Part shown: positions 46,906 through 56,160 of the stretch, one piece after another | How the letters are laid out: every line of letters begins with the position of its first letter | Numbering within the stretch: the first letter of the stretch is position 1 | DNA from: Legionellaceae bacterium | GTDB taxonomy: Bacteria > Pseudomonadota > Gammaproteobacteria > Legionellales > Legionellaceae | Assembly (NCBI GenBank): GCA_029212505.1 | Contig: JARGOS010000005.1 | Location: 1 to 64,000 of the forward strand | DNA: 64,000 nucleotides | Direction: 5' to 3' | Made by a program: the position numbers and the translations under genes | The notes under the pieces: model-generated | Told to the model about the DNA's origin: nothing | The model's database searches: none | Seen by the model: only the letters and a program-made list of their open reading frames with translations

Positions 46906-48366
46906 ATGAAAACTCAAGCAAAATCTTCCTTACTTAAAAGCAGCGCCGCTACTTTTTATGCCCAGCTCCCTCAAAATAGAGGTTTGACTTTACCCGATTT
47001 TAATCACGCACAAACCATGCAATTTAAAAAAAGTGCGGATAATTTCGCCCGTGCACTCATTCAACTCTGGACATCAGGCGATGCGTCAGCTCAAGCACGA
47101 TGCGACGTCGCATGGCAGACGTTAGATTTTTACAGCCTATCGCCACGCACAGTTCATCATCAATTCAAAGACGGCCAATCGAAAAACTTAGGGGCACTCG
47201 CCTTCTTGAACATGCTGCTAGCCAATCCAACCATCCCTGAATCGCTTGGCGTACTTCTCCATTTAGAAACAAACGATTTTTATTTTACGCAGCGAGCAGG
47301 CTCCTTTTGGGCTGATTATCATACCCCCTCTCTGCATCATGATTTTTTAACTACGGAGCGCTCGTTAGAGCAAGCGTTAACGCGTAGTCTATCAACGCAT
47401 AACGATGCGCATGCGGCATGGTGGCAAAGCGCTGTTCAAGAAGATATTCATATGAATCAAATCTTTCAGCTTGAGATTTTTGAAACAGCGTTACGTATAT
47501 TTTTAACCCCTACATCAATGCTAGAACATCTCGGACAAGCAATAGTTAAGCAAAGCAATCTTGATTTTGAACACTATTTTTTTAGAAAAATAAACTTATT
47601 TAAAACGCGATTTGTGACGATGCTTTCGGATCTAGAGCGGATGCAATGGCTCGGTTGGCTCACAAGACACGGGCCGTATTATGTTGAAGGCTATATGCGC
47701 TATGTTGCTCCGTCCCCCTTCGGTTCTGAGTTCATGCAAGCGATTGTGCAAAATGCCATCGAACTTGACATACCGAAGTTACACCATCTTATTTCTTCAG
47801 AAAACATGCGCGCATTTAGCCTCACAAACAAAGCGCAATTATTTGATTATTGTATAGAACAATTTGAAGAGCACTGGCAAGCACTCGCGCATCAACCGAC
47901 CGATGCATTATGGCACTTCACCGAAGCACTGGCCGCAAGCCTAGACGAAGAGCTGAAACAAACCTCATCTCAAATAAGTATTGATCGCGCGATTAAACCT
48001 TTTTTAGGTCATTTTATCATGACCTGCATGTCGCTCGAAAAACATACCTTGGTAAATTTCTTACTTGCTCAAGATGACACCTTGGTACACGTACCTATAC
48101 GAAACAGTTCCACACTCCTAGCAGATGATAAACCATGGGGAAATCATTCATTACTGTATTTTGCACAACAAAAAAAATACCCCGAAATGGTGGCGTTGCT
48201 GCAATCCAAAGGTGCGCGATTACTAACCATTGAAGCGAGCGGTCAACCACCCGAATCACAAACATCCAAAAAACATCAATTTAAACGAAGGGCTTCTTTT
48301 TTGGGATTGCCTAAAGCGTATGAAGAATTACCAGAACCAACACATACCAACCCGTTCTTAAAATAA
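46906..48366 (+). CDS. Hypothetical helical protein with possible ankyrin repeat
   Basis: 486 aa, not recognised, helical throughout and rich in Leu, His and Gln. There is no signal peptide or membrane segment. Near residues 423-450, GNHSLLYFAQQKKYPEMVAL followed by LQSKGARL looks like one ankyrin repeat. The C-terminus is basic then Pro/Glu-rich (KAYEELPEPTHTNPFLK). The last five codons and the stop lie in the 5' arm of a 16-bp terminator-like hairpin. It follows rimB by 31 bases and may be co-transcribed, but nothing ties it to S6 modification. Confidence 0.65.
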   Translation: MKTQAKSSLLKSSAATFYAQLPQNRGLTLPDFNHAQTMQFKKSADNFARALIQLWTSGDASAQARCDVAWQTLDFYSLSPRTVHHQFKDGQSKNLGALAFLNMLLANPTIPESLGVLLHLETNDFYFTQRAGSFWADYHTPSLHHDFLTTERSLEQALTRSLSTHNDAHAAWWQSAVQEDIHMNQIFQLEIFETALRIFLTPTSMLEHLGQAIVKQSNLDFEHYFFRKINLFKTRFVTMLSDLERMQWLGWLTRHGPYYVEGYMRYVAPSPFGSEFMQAIVQNAIELDIPKLHHLISSENMRAFSLTNKAQLFDYCIEQFEEHWQALAHQPTDALWHFTEALAASLDEELKQTSSQISIDRAIKPFLGHFIMTCMSLEKHTLVNFLLAQDDTLVHVPIRNSSTLLADDKPWGNHSLLYFAQQKKYPEMVALLQSKGARLLTIEASGQPPESQTSKKHQFKRRASFLGLPKAYEELPEPTHTNPFLK

Positions 48367-48393
48367 ATGATATTTTAAGAACGGGTTAATTTT
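48349..48393 (+). terminator. Terminator whose stem encodes the end of the 486-aa gene
   Basis: A perfect 16-bp stem, AACCCGTTCTTAAAAT/ATTTTAAGAACGGGTT, with a 7-base loop, followed by AATTTT. The stop codon (48364-48366) falls at the stem-loop junction. It also lies between convergent genes, so it may act on both strands, though no T-run follows on the minus strand. Confidence 0.75.
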
Positions 48394-48407
48394 AAACGCT
48401 TTAAGGC

Positions 48408-50084
48408 TTAAGCCTTAGGCGTTTGCAGCTTATAAAGCTGATCTTTTTTATCACCTGAAATCGGCTGACTTTCTTCTGCTGGAATCATAACTTCGATGTA
48501 AGCGGGTGCATCGGATGTTTCAATGCGCTTAATCGCCTCATCCAATTCTGCAACCGTGGTCACTCGCCCCGTAATCCAGCCCTGGCAACCCATCGCATCC
48601 GGAATCAGGTGATACTTCACCGCAGCAAGATTATCGTATTCATGCCCCATTTCGCTTAGCACATCTTCAATACCGAAAATACCGTTATTGAGCACAAATA
48701 TCGCAATTTTAGGTTGATAGCGTCCCATCACCGCGACTTCATTGTACGTAAGCTGATGTGAACCATCGCCCGTCACAAGCACTGTGCGTCCCTTTTTATT
48801 TGCCATGGCAACACCCAGTGCAGCAGGGGTAGCCCACCCAATGGAGCCCCACAAAACCTGAGATTCGTACCCAACCCCCTCCGGTAGCAACAAAGGCCCC
48901 AAATGAAGCATGCATGTTCCTGTTTCGGCAACCAGGACATCACCGGCACGTAGCATGTTTTGAATCCGAGGATAAAAAACAGCTGAACCGGTTAAATCAT
49001 TTTCCACCCCAATCATCTCAAGAGCCTGAGGTTTTAACGTTGTGTAGATGGTGTTCACCGAAGAAACCTTAGCAATCAAGCCATTGAGCACATCATGAAG
49101 ACATGTACCCACCCAAACTTTATCTCCAATTTGAACCCATGTATCTCGAATTCGAACAATACGATCTTGCGATATTTTATCTGACCAAAATCCGGTATTA
49201 AGATCTTCAAATATCACGCCCCCAAGATCAAGAATTAAATCAGCTGATTCAACCGCACTTGAGACCTCTGCTGGGTAGGAACTAAAACCATTATAAATAC
49301 CCATATAGCCAGGGAGCGTCTCGCTCACAACGCCCTTGTCCATGGGCGTCAAAGCAAACGAAAGTTTTGATTTCGTCAGAAATTCAACCAATTGAGTCTC
49401 TAAGCCAAAACGTTTCACAAGCATCGAAGGTAGTACCACAACGTTTTTCGCAGACTGCATCGCCTTGATTAATGCATCAACGGCAACATCAACCTCAACT
49501 TGAATTGATTCACGACGTACAATCTGTGACAGAGGCTTGCCTTGGATAGGTTTGCCAATCACGGCCATTTTGCCATAGTCTTCAGGTATAACAATATAGG
49601 CAGGTTTGCTTTGACCGATGGCTTCTTCAATCACCCGCTCCATTTCTCTGATTGTATTTTCAGGGGTTAAAACCGTCGAAACACAACAAGCTGATCCCGA
49701 CAATGCCTCAAAATTTCCATAAACACCATCGCCAAGTGTATGGTGTGTTATGATACCTTGATGAACAATACGACGAGATGGTGCACCAACAATATGAAAC
49801 ACAGGCACTCGGTGAGCTAAACAACCCATGACGCCATTCAAAGCACTCAACTCTCCAACCCCATAGGTGGTGCTGAGAATCGCTGCACCAAACCGGCGAC
49901 CATAACCATCCGCTGCATAAGCCGCGTTAAGCTCATTTGCACAAGCAACCCATGTAAGTTTTGAAACAACCTCAATCGCATCATCAAATGGAAATGCATA
50001 GTCCCCCGGTACGCCAAATACATGATCAAGACCAAGATCAGATAAACGCTGCGCAACATATACAGCAACAGATACATTTTGCAT
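48408..50084 (-). CDS. Thiamine-diphosphate 2-keto acid decarboxylase (pyruvate/indolepyruvate decarboxylase-like)
   Basis: About 558 aa. The TPP enzyme fold is clear: the activating Glu in CANELNAAYAADGYGR, the paired His of the decarboxylase family in THHTLGDG, and the cofactor motif from VTGDGSHQLTYNEVAV to FVLNNGIFG. The HH pair and GDG...NN motif place it with PDC/IPDC enzymes rather than acetolactate synthases. GGAG eight bases before the ATG at 50084 supports this start over 50126. Substrate choice (pyruvate, indolepyruvate or branched keto acids) cannot be read. Confidence 0.88.
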   Translation of the reverse strand: MQNVSVAVYVAQRLSDLGLDHVFGVPGDYAFPFDDAIEVVSKLTWVACANELNAAYAADGYGRRFGAAILSTTYGVGELSALNGVMGCLAHRVPVFHIVGAPSRRIVHQGIITHHTLGDGVYGNFEALSGSACCVSTVLTPENTIREMERVIEEAIGQSKPAYIVIPEDYGKMAVIGKPIQGKPLSQIVRRESIQVEVDVAVDALIKAMQSAKNVVVLPSMLVKRFGLETQLVEFLTKSKLSFALTPMDKGVVSETLPGYMGIYNGFSSYPAEVSSAVESADLILDLGGVIFEDLNTGFWSDKISQDRIVRIRDTWVQIGDKVWVGTCLHDVLNGLIAKVSSVNTIYTTLKPQALEMIGVENDLTGSAVFYPRIQNMLRAGDVLVAETGTCMLHLGPLLLPEGVGYESQVLWGSIGWATPAALGVAMANKKGRTVLVTGDGSHQLTYNEVAVMGRYQPKIAIFVLNNGIFGIEDVLSEMGHEYDNLAAVKYHLIPDAMGCQGWITGRVTTVAELDEAIKRIETSDAPAYIEVMIPAEESQPISGDKKDQLYKLQTPKA

Positions 50085-50200
50085 ACTATATCTCCATAAA
50101 AGTATCATCAACTGGATCAGAAACATCTTTCATGACTATAGCAGGAATGAGCCACTTTGCTCAGGCGTGATTTTCTTTCAAATTTATGCCTGTATAAACC

Positions 50201-50229
50201 TTGACTCGAGCTACGACTGCCACTAAAAT
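50201..50229 (+). promoter_or_regulatory. Sigma-70 promoter of rpsU-yqeY-dnaG
   Basis: TTGACT (50201-50206), a 17-base spacer, TAAAAT (50224-50229). Predicted transcripts start near 50236, about 45 bases before rpsU. Confidence 0.7.
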
Positions 50230-50280
50230 ACCGGACCTAATTGTGCTGCCGATTATAATTTTTTAACCAAAGGATCATTA

Positions 50281-50505
50281 ATGCCTACCGTTCGTGTAAA
50301 AGAAGGCGAAAACCCAGAATACGCTCTTCGCCGTTTTAAACGTTCTTGTGAAAAAGCTGGAATCTTAACTGAATTACGACGTCGTGAATTTTACGAAAAG
50401 CCAACGGCTGAACGTAAACGTAAACAAGCTGCGGCTGTTAAACGTCATCTTAAAAAGATTTCTCGCGAAACCTTGTCTAAAAAAATCAACAAGCGTCGCC
50501 GTTAA
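50281..50505 (+). CDS. rpsU: 30S ribosomal protein S21
   Basis: Basic 74-aa bS21. The whole sequence matches the family: [20 protein letters not shown] then [17 protein letters not shown] and a Lys/Arg-rich tail. AAAGGA is placed seven bases upstream. It is first in the macromolecular-synthesis operon and is followed two bases later by yqeY. Confidence 0.98.
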   Translation: MPTVRVKEGENPEYALRRFKRSCEKAGILTELRRREFYEKPTAERKRKQAAAVKRHLKKISRETLSKKINKRRR

Positions 50506-50507
50506 TC

Positions 50508-50951
50508 ATGTCTATTAAAGTAAGCATTCATGCTGATCTTAAAAAAGCCATGCTTGCTCGTGATAAGCGTACCGTAGGTGCGCTTCGTCTTCTTACATCT
50601 GCCTTTAAGCAAATAGAAGTTGATGAGCGCATTGAGCTTGATGATGCACGTATTCTTGCTGTGCTTGATAAACTTGCCAAGCAACGCCAAGAGTCTATTG
50701 CGCAATATCAAGCGGCCAACCGGCCTGAGTTAGAAGAACAAGAAGTGTTTGAGCTCTCACTCATAAAACACTACCTTCCTGAGCCGCTATCCCAAGAAGC
50801 GATTGATGCCCTCATTGTAGAAGCCTTTACTGAAACGGGTGCGACCAGCATGCGTGACATGGGTAAAGTGGTTGCTTATTTAAAACCGCAACTCCAAGGA
50901 CGCGCCGACATGGGTTCGGTAAGTGCGCTGATTAAAGCGAAACTTGCTTAG
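50508..50951 (+). CDS. yqeY: GatB/YqeY domain protein
   Basis: 147 aa, about the family length. Motifs include KKAMLARDKRTVGALRLLTSA near the N-terminus and FELSLIKHYLPEPLSQEAI, followed by GATSMRDMGKVVAYLKPQL. It shares the tRNA-binding tail domain of GatB; its role is unclear. It is sandwiched between rpsU and dnaG as in many gammaproteobacteria. Confidence 0.96.
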   Translation: MSIKVSIHADLKKAMLARDKRTVGALRLLTSAFKQIEVDERIELDDARILAVLDKLAKQRQESIAQYQAANRPELEEQEVFELSLIKHYLPEPLSQEAIDALIVEAFTETGATSMRDMGKVVAYLKPQLQGRADMGSVSALIKAKLA

Positions 50952-50961
50952 GTAATACACC

Positions 50962-52731
50962 ATGGCAGGCCTCATTCCTCAGCCGTTCATCGATGAATTG
51001 CTTGCAAAAGTTGATATCATCACGTTTATTGATAGCTACGTACCGCTAAAAAAAATGGGCTTAACGCATGCCGCGTGCTGCCCGTTTCATGATGAAAAAA
51101 CCCCCTCGTTTAACGTGATTGCAAAAAAGCAGTTTTATCATTGCTTTGGTTGTGGCGCGAGTGGCAACGTGATCAGCTTTGCCATGAATTATTTGCATCA
51201 GGATTTTCCTGAAGCCATCGAGACCCTGGCGGCACGCGTAGGCCTCGAAGTTCCTCACGATGGCAAATCAAACCACGCGCCTAAAACCCAAACCCTGCCT
51301 TTGTACGATCTTTTAGAGCAAGTGGCTGCATTTTACCAAAAGCAGTTAGCCCAGCCCTCAGGTCAAGCTGCAGCAAGCTACCTCGCCGCACGTGACGTGC
51401 AAGGCGATGTTTTAAAGCACTACCAACTCGGTTACGCACCCGACGCCTGGCGAGCGCTTGAGCAAGCCTTTAAAGCCCATAAAGAAGGTTTAATTACAAC
51501 GGGCATGCTCATACAAAAAGAGGATGCAAGCTCAAATACTTACGATCGCTATCGCCATCGCGTGATGTTCCCGATTCATGATAGGCATGGTCGCATCATT
51601 GGCTTTGGCGGTCGCGCGATTGATGCCGACCAAAAACCTAAATATTTAAACTCACCTGAAACGGTGGTTTTTCATAAAAACCGTGAACTCTATGGCCTGC
51701 ATCAAATTATCCATCAACGCTCCACCTCGATTGACACGATTCTTGTCGTTGAGGGCTACATGGACGTTATTGCACTTGCGCAACATGGCCTAAACTATGC
51801 CGTCGCAACTTTAGGTACCGCCACCAGCACCTACCATATTCAGCTTTTGAGCAAACACACCCCCACCGTTATTTTTTGTTTTGATGGTGATGCTGCCGGA
51901 AAAAAAGCCGCCTTGCGGGCACTCGACAGCACACTGCCTTCGATGGATGGCAAACTCAACGCGCAATTTATTTTCTTACCTGATGGACACGATCCCGACA
52001 GCCTGGTGCGCGAAGAAGGCAAAGCGGCCTTTGAGGCCCGTTTAAAACAAGCCTTACCGCTGCACACGTATTTACTCAATACGCTGTCTCAATCGCTCGA
52101 CATGCATAGCTTGGCCGGTCGCGGGCAACTGCTCACGGCATTTAAACCGTATTGGAAAAAAATTCCCGATGGCTCATACAAACAACTTTTACTCGACGAA
52201 TTGGCTCGACTCACACACCTAGAATATCAACGTGTCGAGCAGCTTTTAACATCAGATAAAGCAGCCCCCGAGCTTGCGCCTAAACCCCAAGCACCTAAGC
52301 CAAGCCATACCAAACGCACCCCGATTCGTCTGGCCACAGCACTTTTGCTTCAACATCCTGAAATTTATGCCTCAGTAGAAGACAACATTCCTCCGGCCGA
52401 TCAATTTACCGAAGCCAATCAACGGGTACTACGACGCCTGTTAGAACACCTTCACACACGCCCTGAAAGCAAGACCGCACATTTAATTGAGCTCTTTCGT
52501 GAAACACCACTGTTTGAAGCACTCAACCAACTCGCTGCTTGGGAGCATCAGGTACCTTCAGATAATCTCGCGGCTGAATTTACCGAAATCGTGAATTTTT
52601 TGGTTAAACAAAGCGAACTCCGGGACATTGAAGCGCTCATCGAAAAAGCGCGGCATGAAACACTCAGTGAACCCGAACGACAAGCACTTCAATCCATGCT
52701 ACAAAATCGACACCGCACTCCACAAAAATAA
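50962..52731 (+). CDS. dnaG: DNA primase
   Basis: Synthesises RNA primers at the replication fork; 589 aa. The CHC2 zinc ribbon is intact (AACCPFHDEKTPSFNV, YHCFGCGASGNVISF), the catalytic-core motif reads GGRAIDADQKPKYLNSPET, and the Toprim site is LVVEGYMDVIALAQHG with later CFDGDAAGKKA. The C-terminal helicase-interacting domain runs from about residue 445. It follows yqeY by ten bases. rpoD, the usual next gene, is not present; dksA follows. Confidence 0.98.
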   Translation: MAGLIPQPFIDELLAKVDIITFIDSYVPLKKMGLTHAACCPFHDEKTPSFNVIAKKQFYHCFGCGASGNVISFAMNYLHQDFPEAIETLAARVGLEVPHDGKSNHAPKTQTLPLYDLLEQVAAFYQKQLAQPSGQAAASYLAARDVQGDVLKHYQLGYAPDAWRALEQAFKAHKEGLITTGMLIQKEDASSNTYDRYRHRVMFPIHDRHGRIIGFGGRAIDADQKPKYLNSPETVVFHKNRELYGLHQIIHQRSTSIDTILVVEGYMDVIALAQHGLNYAVATLGTATSTYHIQLLSKHTPTVIFCFDGDAAGKKAALRALDSTLPSMDGKLNAQFIFLPDGHDPDSLVREEGKAAFEARLKQALPLHTYLLNTLSQSLDMHSLAGRGQLLTAFKPYWKKIPDGSYKQLLLDELARLTHLEYQRVEQLLTSDKAAPELAPKPQAPKPSHTKRTPIRLATALLLQHPEIYASVEDNIPPADQFTEANQRVLRRLLEHLHTRPESKTAHLIELFRETPLFEALNQLAAWEHQVPSDNLAAEFTEIVNFLVKQSELRDIEALIEKARHETLSEPERQALQSMLQNRHRTPQK

Positions 52732-52749
52732 AATTATCAGCTATTATAG

Positions 52750-52778
52750 TTGAAGCACCCTTGGTTTTTTGATATATC
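52750..52778 (+). promoter_or_regulatory. Promoter of dksA
   Basis: TTGAAG (52750-52755), 17-base spacer, TATATC (52773-52778). It overlaps the earliest in-frame start of dksA (TTG at 52769), which argues for a start further downstream. Confidence 0.5.
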
Positions 52779-52855
52779 TAGCGTCTTCACTTGCAGCCTT
52801 AAAACCCAGGGACAGGGCTGTAACCATCAACATTAATCGCGAGAGTGAACTCACA

Positions 52856-53284
52856 GTGAATAACGATACGATCGGTAGCATACAAATCGCCCCTTACGTC
52901 GAAAAAAAAGACGAAGAATACATGTGCGACAACCAAAAGAAACACATTGAATCCATCCTGTTGGCTTGGCGAAAATCCCTTATGGAAGAAGTGGACCGCA
53001 CGGTGACGCTCATGAAAGATGAGGCAGCAAACTTTCCCGACCCCGCCGATAGAGCAAGTCAAGAAGAAGAGTTTAGCCTCGAGCTTCGCTCACGTGATCG
53101 TGAACGCCGACTCATCAAAAAAATTGAAGACGGCCTTGAGCGTCTTTCTGATCCCGATTTTGGTTACTGTGAAGCCTGCGGTATCGAAATTGGCTTAAAA
53201 CGCCTCGAAGCCCGCCCTACCGCAACCTTATGCATCGATTGTAAAACCCTCTCAGAAATCAAAGAACGCCAAAATCAAGGCTAA
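52856..53284 (+). CDS. dksA: RNA polymerase-binding transcription factor DksA
   Basis: Binds the RNA polymerase secondary channel and works with ppGpp. The coiled-coil with acidic tip is conserved (LMKDEAANFPDPADRASQEE), and the zinc finger has four Cys (CEAC, CIDC). From the GTG at 52856 it is 142 aa and its N-terminus (SIQIAPYVEKKDEEYM) aligns with E. coli DksA. The start is uncertain: the frame is open to 52769, but that codon lies in the predicted promoter, and the first ATG (52924) would cut off the conserved APYxEK region. Confidence 0.93.
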   Translation: MNNDTIGSIQIAPYVEKKDEEYMCDNQKKHIESILLAWRKSLMEEVDRTVTLMKDEAANFPDPADRASQEEEFSLELRSRDRERRLIKKIEDGLERLSDPDFGYCEACGIEIGLKRLEARPTATLCIDCKTLSEIKERQNQG

Positions 53285-53293
53285 TCCTATCAC

Positions 53294-53319
53294 TGCAGAG
53301 GTGTTATCACGCCTCTGCA
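53294..53319. terminator. Hairpin between convergent dksA and waaA
   Basis: Stem TGCAGAGG/CCTCTGCA (53294-53301 with 53312-53319) and a 10-base loop. The waaA stop lies in the loop. No U-run follows on either strand, so termination would be weak or factor-dependent. Confidence 0.4.
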
Positions 53320-54578
53320 TGCCCTTTAAGATATGGCTTAATCACCTCAAGATGACGTGCAACAGCACCCTGGCTTGCTTTAAGCGCTTCGTTTGCACGT
53401 TTGATTTGTGCTTCTCGTTCATCTGAATTTTGATGAAAATGCCTGATTTGCTTCACCATCGCCTCGGCAGATTCAACCTGCTGCATCGCACGTGCACGCA
53501 AGAGATCTTCACATAATGATTTTGAATTATGCATGAACATCCCACAAAAAACGGGCACTCCTAAGGCCATGGGCTCAAGCACATTATGCCCCCCAACAGG
53601 CACCCAACTTCCGCCTACAAACGCATAATCACTGAGTGCATAAAAGTCTAAGAGCTCACCGAGGCAATCCAGCACCACAACTTCGGTATGCGGCTGAATG
53701 GAGGCGTGCTGGCTACGACGCGCTATTTTTAAACCATGCGTGCCAGCAAGCTGATAAACGCTGTCAAAGCGCTCAGGATGACGGGGAGCAACCAATAAAA
53801 TAACCTGAGGCAGCGCTTGCTGTAACGCTCGAAATGCTGAAAACATCAGTTGCTCTTCACCTTCATGCGTACTGCCTAAAATCATCACAGGACGGGCCTC
53901 ACCCCAGGCTTGCTTAAGAGCAGATAACGCACCTAACCCATCGATTGATATCTGAAGATCGCTTTTCATATTACCCATAATACGAACATGGTTATTTGGG
54001 GCTCCCAAAGCACAAAATCGCTTGGCATCCTCGGCACTCTGCGCCAAAATACCGGTAAATTGTGCCAAAAATTGCTTGAAAAAATATTTAACCGGCAGAT
54101 AAGCTTTAAACGCACCATCTGAAATACGCGCATTGGCAAGAAACAACGTTACACCACACAAACGCGCTTCGGCTATCATGTTAGGCCACAGTTCTGTTTC
54201 CATGATGATGCCAACACGCGGCTTGGCTGCCATAAAAAAACGGCGTAATGCCCAAGGAAAATCATAAGGTATATATTGATGCGACACACGCCCACCAAAC
54301 TGACGTAACACTTGCTCCGAGCCCGTCGGCGTCATGGTCGTGACTAAAACGCGTTGATGCTCTGCAAGCAATTGCTCCACCAACGTTTTTGCAGCCACCA
54401 CCTCACCCAATGAAACGGCATGAACCCAAACATCAACATGTGATGCATGCTGAGGCCCCCACCCAAAACGCTCGCTGATACGTTGTGTATACGCCGGGTT
54501 TTTACGGCCTTTCCAATACAATCGAGCTAAAATAAACGGTAGTGCTAAATAAAATAAAACCGTATACACATAACGCAT
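53307..54578 (-). CDS. waaA: 3-deoxy-D-manno-octulosonic acid (Kdo) transferase
   Basis: Adds Kdo to lipid IV-A in lipopolysaccharide synthesis at the inner membrane; 423 aa. An N-terminal membrane anchor (YVYTVLFYLALPFILARLYW) precedes VWVHAVSLGEVVAAKTLVEQ and TTMTPTGSEQVLRQFG; the catalytic-site region MIMETELWPNM-like sequence appears as IIMETELWPNMI. Near the end VGGSWVPVGGHNVLEPMALG is the conserved GT-B donor site. Divergent from the 472-aa membrane protein gene. Confidence 0.96.
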   Translation of the reverse strand: MRYVYTVLFYLALPFILARLYWKGRKNPAYTQRISERFGWGPQHASHVDVWVHAVSLGEVVAAKTLVEQLLAEHQRVLVTTMTPTGSEQVLRQFGGRVSHQYIPYDFPWALRRFFMAAKPRVGIIMETELWPNMIAEARLCGVTLFLANARISDGAFKAYLPVKYFFKQFLAQFTGILAQSAEDAKRFCALGAPNNHVRIMGNMKSDLQISIDGLGALSALKQAWGEARPVMILGSTHEGEEQLMFSAFRALQQALPQVILLVAPRHPERFDSVYQLAGTHGLKIARRSQHASIQPHTEVVVLDCLGELLDFYALSDYAFVGGSWVPVGGHNVLEPMALGVPVFCGMFMHNSKSLCEDLLRARAMQQVESAEAMVKQIRHFHQNSDEREAQIKRANEALKASQGAVARHLEVIKPYLKGHAEA

Positions 54579-54682
54579 TCAAACCATCCTTCAAAACAAA
54601 GATAAATAAGATAAACGAGTATACAATATTGCTTTTGTCTTAGACTAAAAAAATGTAGGCTAGATGATAAAATACAAGGATC

Positions 54683-56101
54683 ATGATTGTGATAAACGAT
54701 TTAAACTTGAAAAAAACAGAAAACTCATGCGCATTTATTTTTCTGCTGTTACTTATTGAAGGGTTTATTACCATTTCTTTAGAAATATTATCCATTCGTC
54801 AATTATTACCTTTTGTGGGCAGTAGCGTAATTGTGACGAGTTTAATTATTGGTGTATTTTTGCTCTTTCTTTCGTTTGGATATTATCTGGGTGGTCGCTG
54901 CAACACCAAGCATTTTGAAAAATTGCAACTCAACTTTAGTGTGGCGGCATGTTTTACGGGTATTGGGCTCTCATATGCCTTTTGCCACGTCTTCTTTTTT
55001 ATGGGTGATCATATTTTTACTCAGCAGCGCTTGGTGAGCTTACTGCTCTATTTACTCATCGTATTAGCGCCGGTTGTTTTATTGCTGGGTCAAACCATCC
55101 CCATTACAACTCATTTTTTTAAACAATCTGACACCGTCAATAAAATCAGCAGTCACACCTTATTTCTAAGCACCTTAGGATCGTTCTTAGGCGCTATTTT
55201 AACCAGCTTAGTGTTACTCAATTACTGGGGTGTGGCCGAAAGCATTTTCTTCAACATCTGTTTGCTCTTCATGCTTTCACTGATGATGGCATTCAAGCGT
55301 AAACAGCGTCGCGTGATCCAAGTACTTTTTGTTACGTTAGCTCTGGGATGCTTATATCAATTAAATATTAATCATGAACGGCACCTGTTTAATTTAACCA
55401 ATAACTACGGCAATTACCGTGTACAGCAAACAGCACAACAGCAAGTTAATACGTCCTATTTATGGGTTAACAATGCACTGATGTCGCGTATTGATAATAA
55501 AAACAAAAGCGCTGACTATATTGAATACGTGAAGCAACTTGTTTTTCACGACTTAGGCTTCAAAAACAAAGAGATTCTTGTGGTAGGCGCGGGTGGATTT
55601 TCGTTCTCCCATGAAAACACGTTTAACAATCATTTTACCTACATCGATATTGATAAAAATATTCAACAACTGACTGAAAAATATTTTTTGCACCAACCTA
55701 TCAAAGGCCAATTTGTTGCTGTTGATGCGCGTATTTTCTTTAATCAACAGCGGCATGATTATGATTTAATTTTTTCAGATCCGTATAATAAACATAATAT
55801 TCCTTCGTCGTTACTCACCCAAGAATATTTTGAGAACTTAAAGCAACATATCAAACTCAATGGCTACGCTGTTTTTAATATTATTGCCGATCCTTTTTTA
55901 CGTGATGCCTATTCAAAACGCGTGGATAATACCTTGAGTGCTGTTTTTAAAAATTGCATGAAACACCCTTTGAATTACCGTACGCCATCGAATATTATTT
56001 ATGTATGCCAAAAGAATCAAAACGAGAGCGATACGTCGATTTATACCGATAATCACAACATGTCATCGATGGATCAATTTAGAGTCATAGACAATGCCTA
56101 A
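54683..56101 (+). CDS. Spermidine-synthase-like membrane fusion protein, divergent
   Basis: 472 aa, the third protein of this type in the window. Residues 20-225 have about seven membrane helices; residues about 245-440 resemble a spermidine-synthase/methyltransferase Rossmann domain (LVVGAGGFSFSHENTF, YIDIDKNIQQL, YDLIFSDPYN). Unlike the 611-aa enzyme, the site normally DxxD reads DPYN and the GxGDG loop is GAGGF, so aminopropyl transfer is doubtful. AAGGA precedes the ATG. It sits alone between waaA and djlA. Confidence 0.78.
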   Translation: MIVINDLNLKKTENSCAFIFLLLLIEGFITISLEILSIRQLLPFVGSSVIVTSLIIGVFLLFLSFGYYLGGRCNTKHFEKLQLNFSVAACFTGIGLSYAFCHVFFFMGDHIFTQQRLVSLLLYLLIVLAPVVLLLGQTIPITTHFFKQSDTVNKISSHTLFLSTLGSFLGAILTSLVLLNYWGVAESIFFNICLLFMLSLMMAFKRKQRRVIQVLFVTLALGCLYQLNINHERHLFNLTNNYGNYRVQQTAQQQVNTSYLWVNNALMSRIDNKNKSADYIEYVKQLVFHDLGFKNKEILVVGAGGFSFSHENTFNNHFTYIDIDKNIQQLTEKYFLHQPIKGQFVAVDARIFFNQQRHDYDLIFSDPYNKHNIPSSLLTQEYFENLKQHIKLNGYAVFNIIADPFLRDAYSKRVDNTLSAVFKNCMKHPLNYRTPSNIIYVCQKNQNESDTSIYTDNHNMSSMDQFRVIDNA

Positions 56102-56160
56102 GCCTCTTCGTACACTAAGTATATTATGTAACGCTACCTATCTTCAGCTTGAGATTTTTT

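Noticed and set aside
54665-54673. Extended -10 (TGATAAAAT) for the 472-aa membrane protein
   Set aside because: The predicted start would lie after most of the AAGGA ribosome-binding site, which does not fit.
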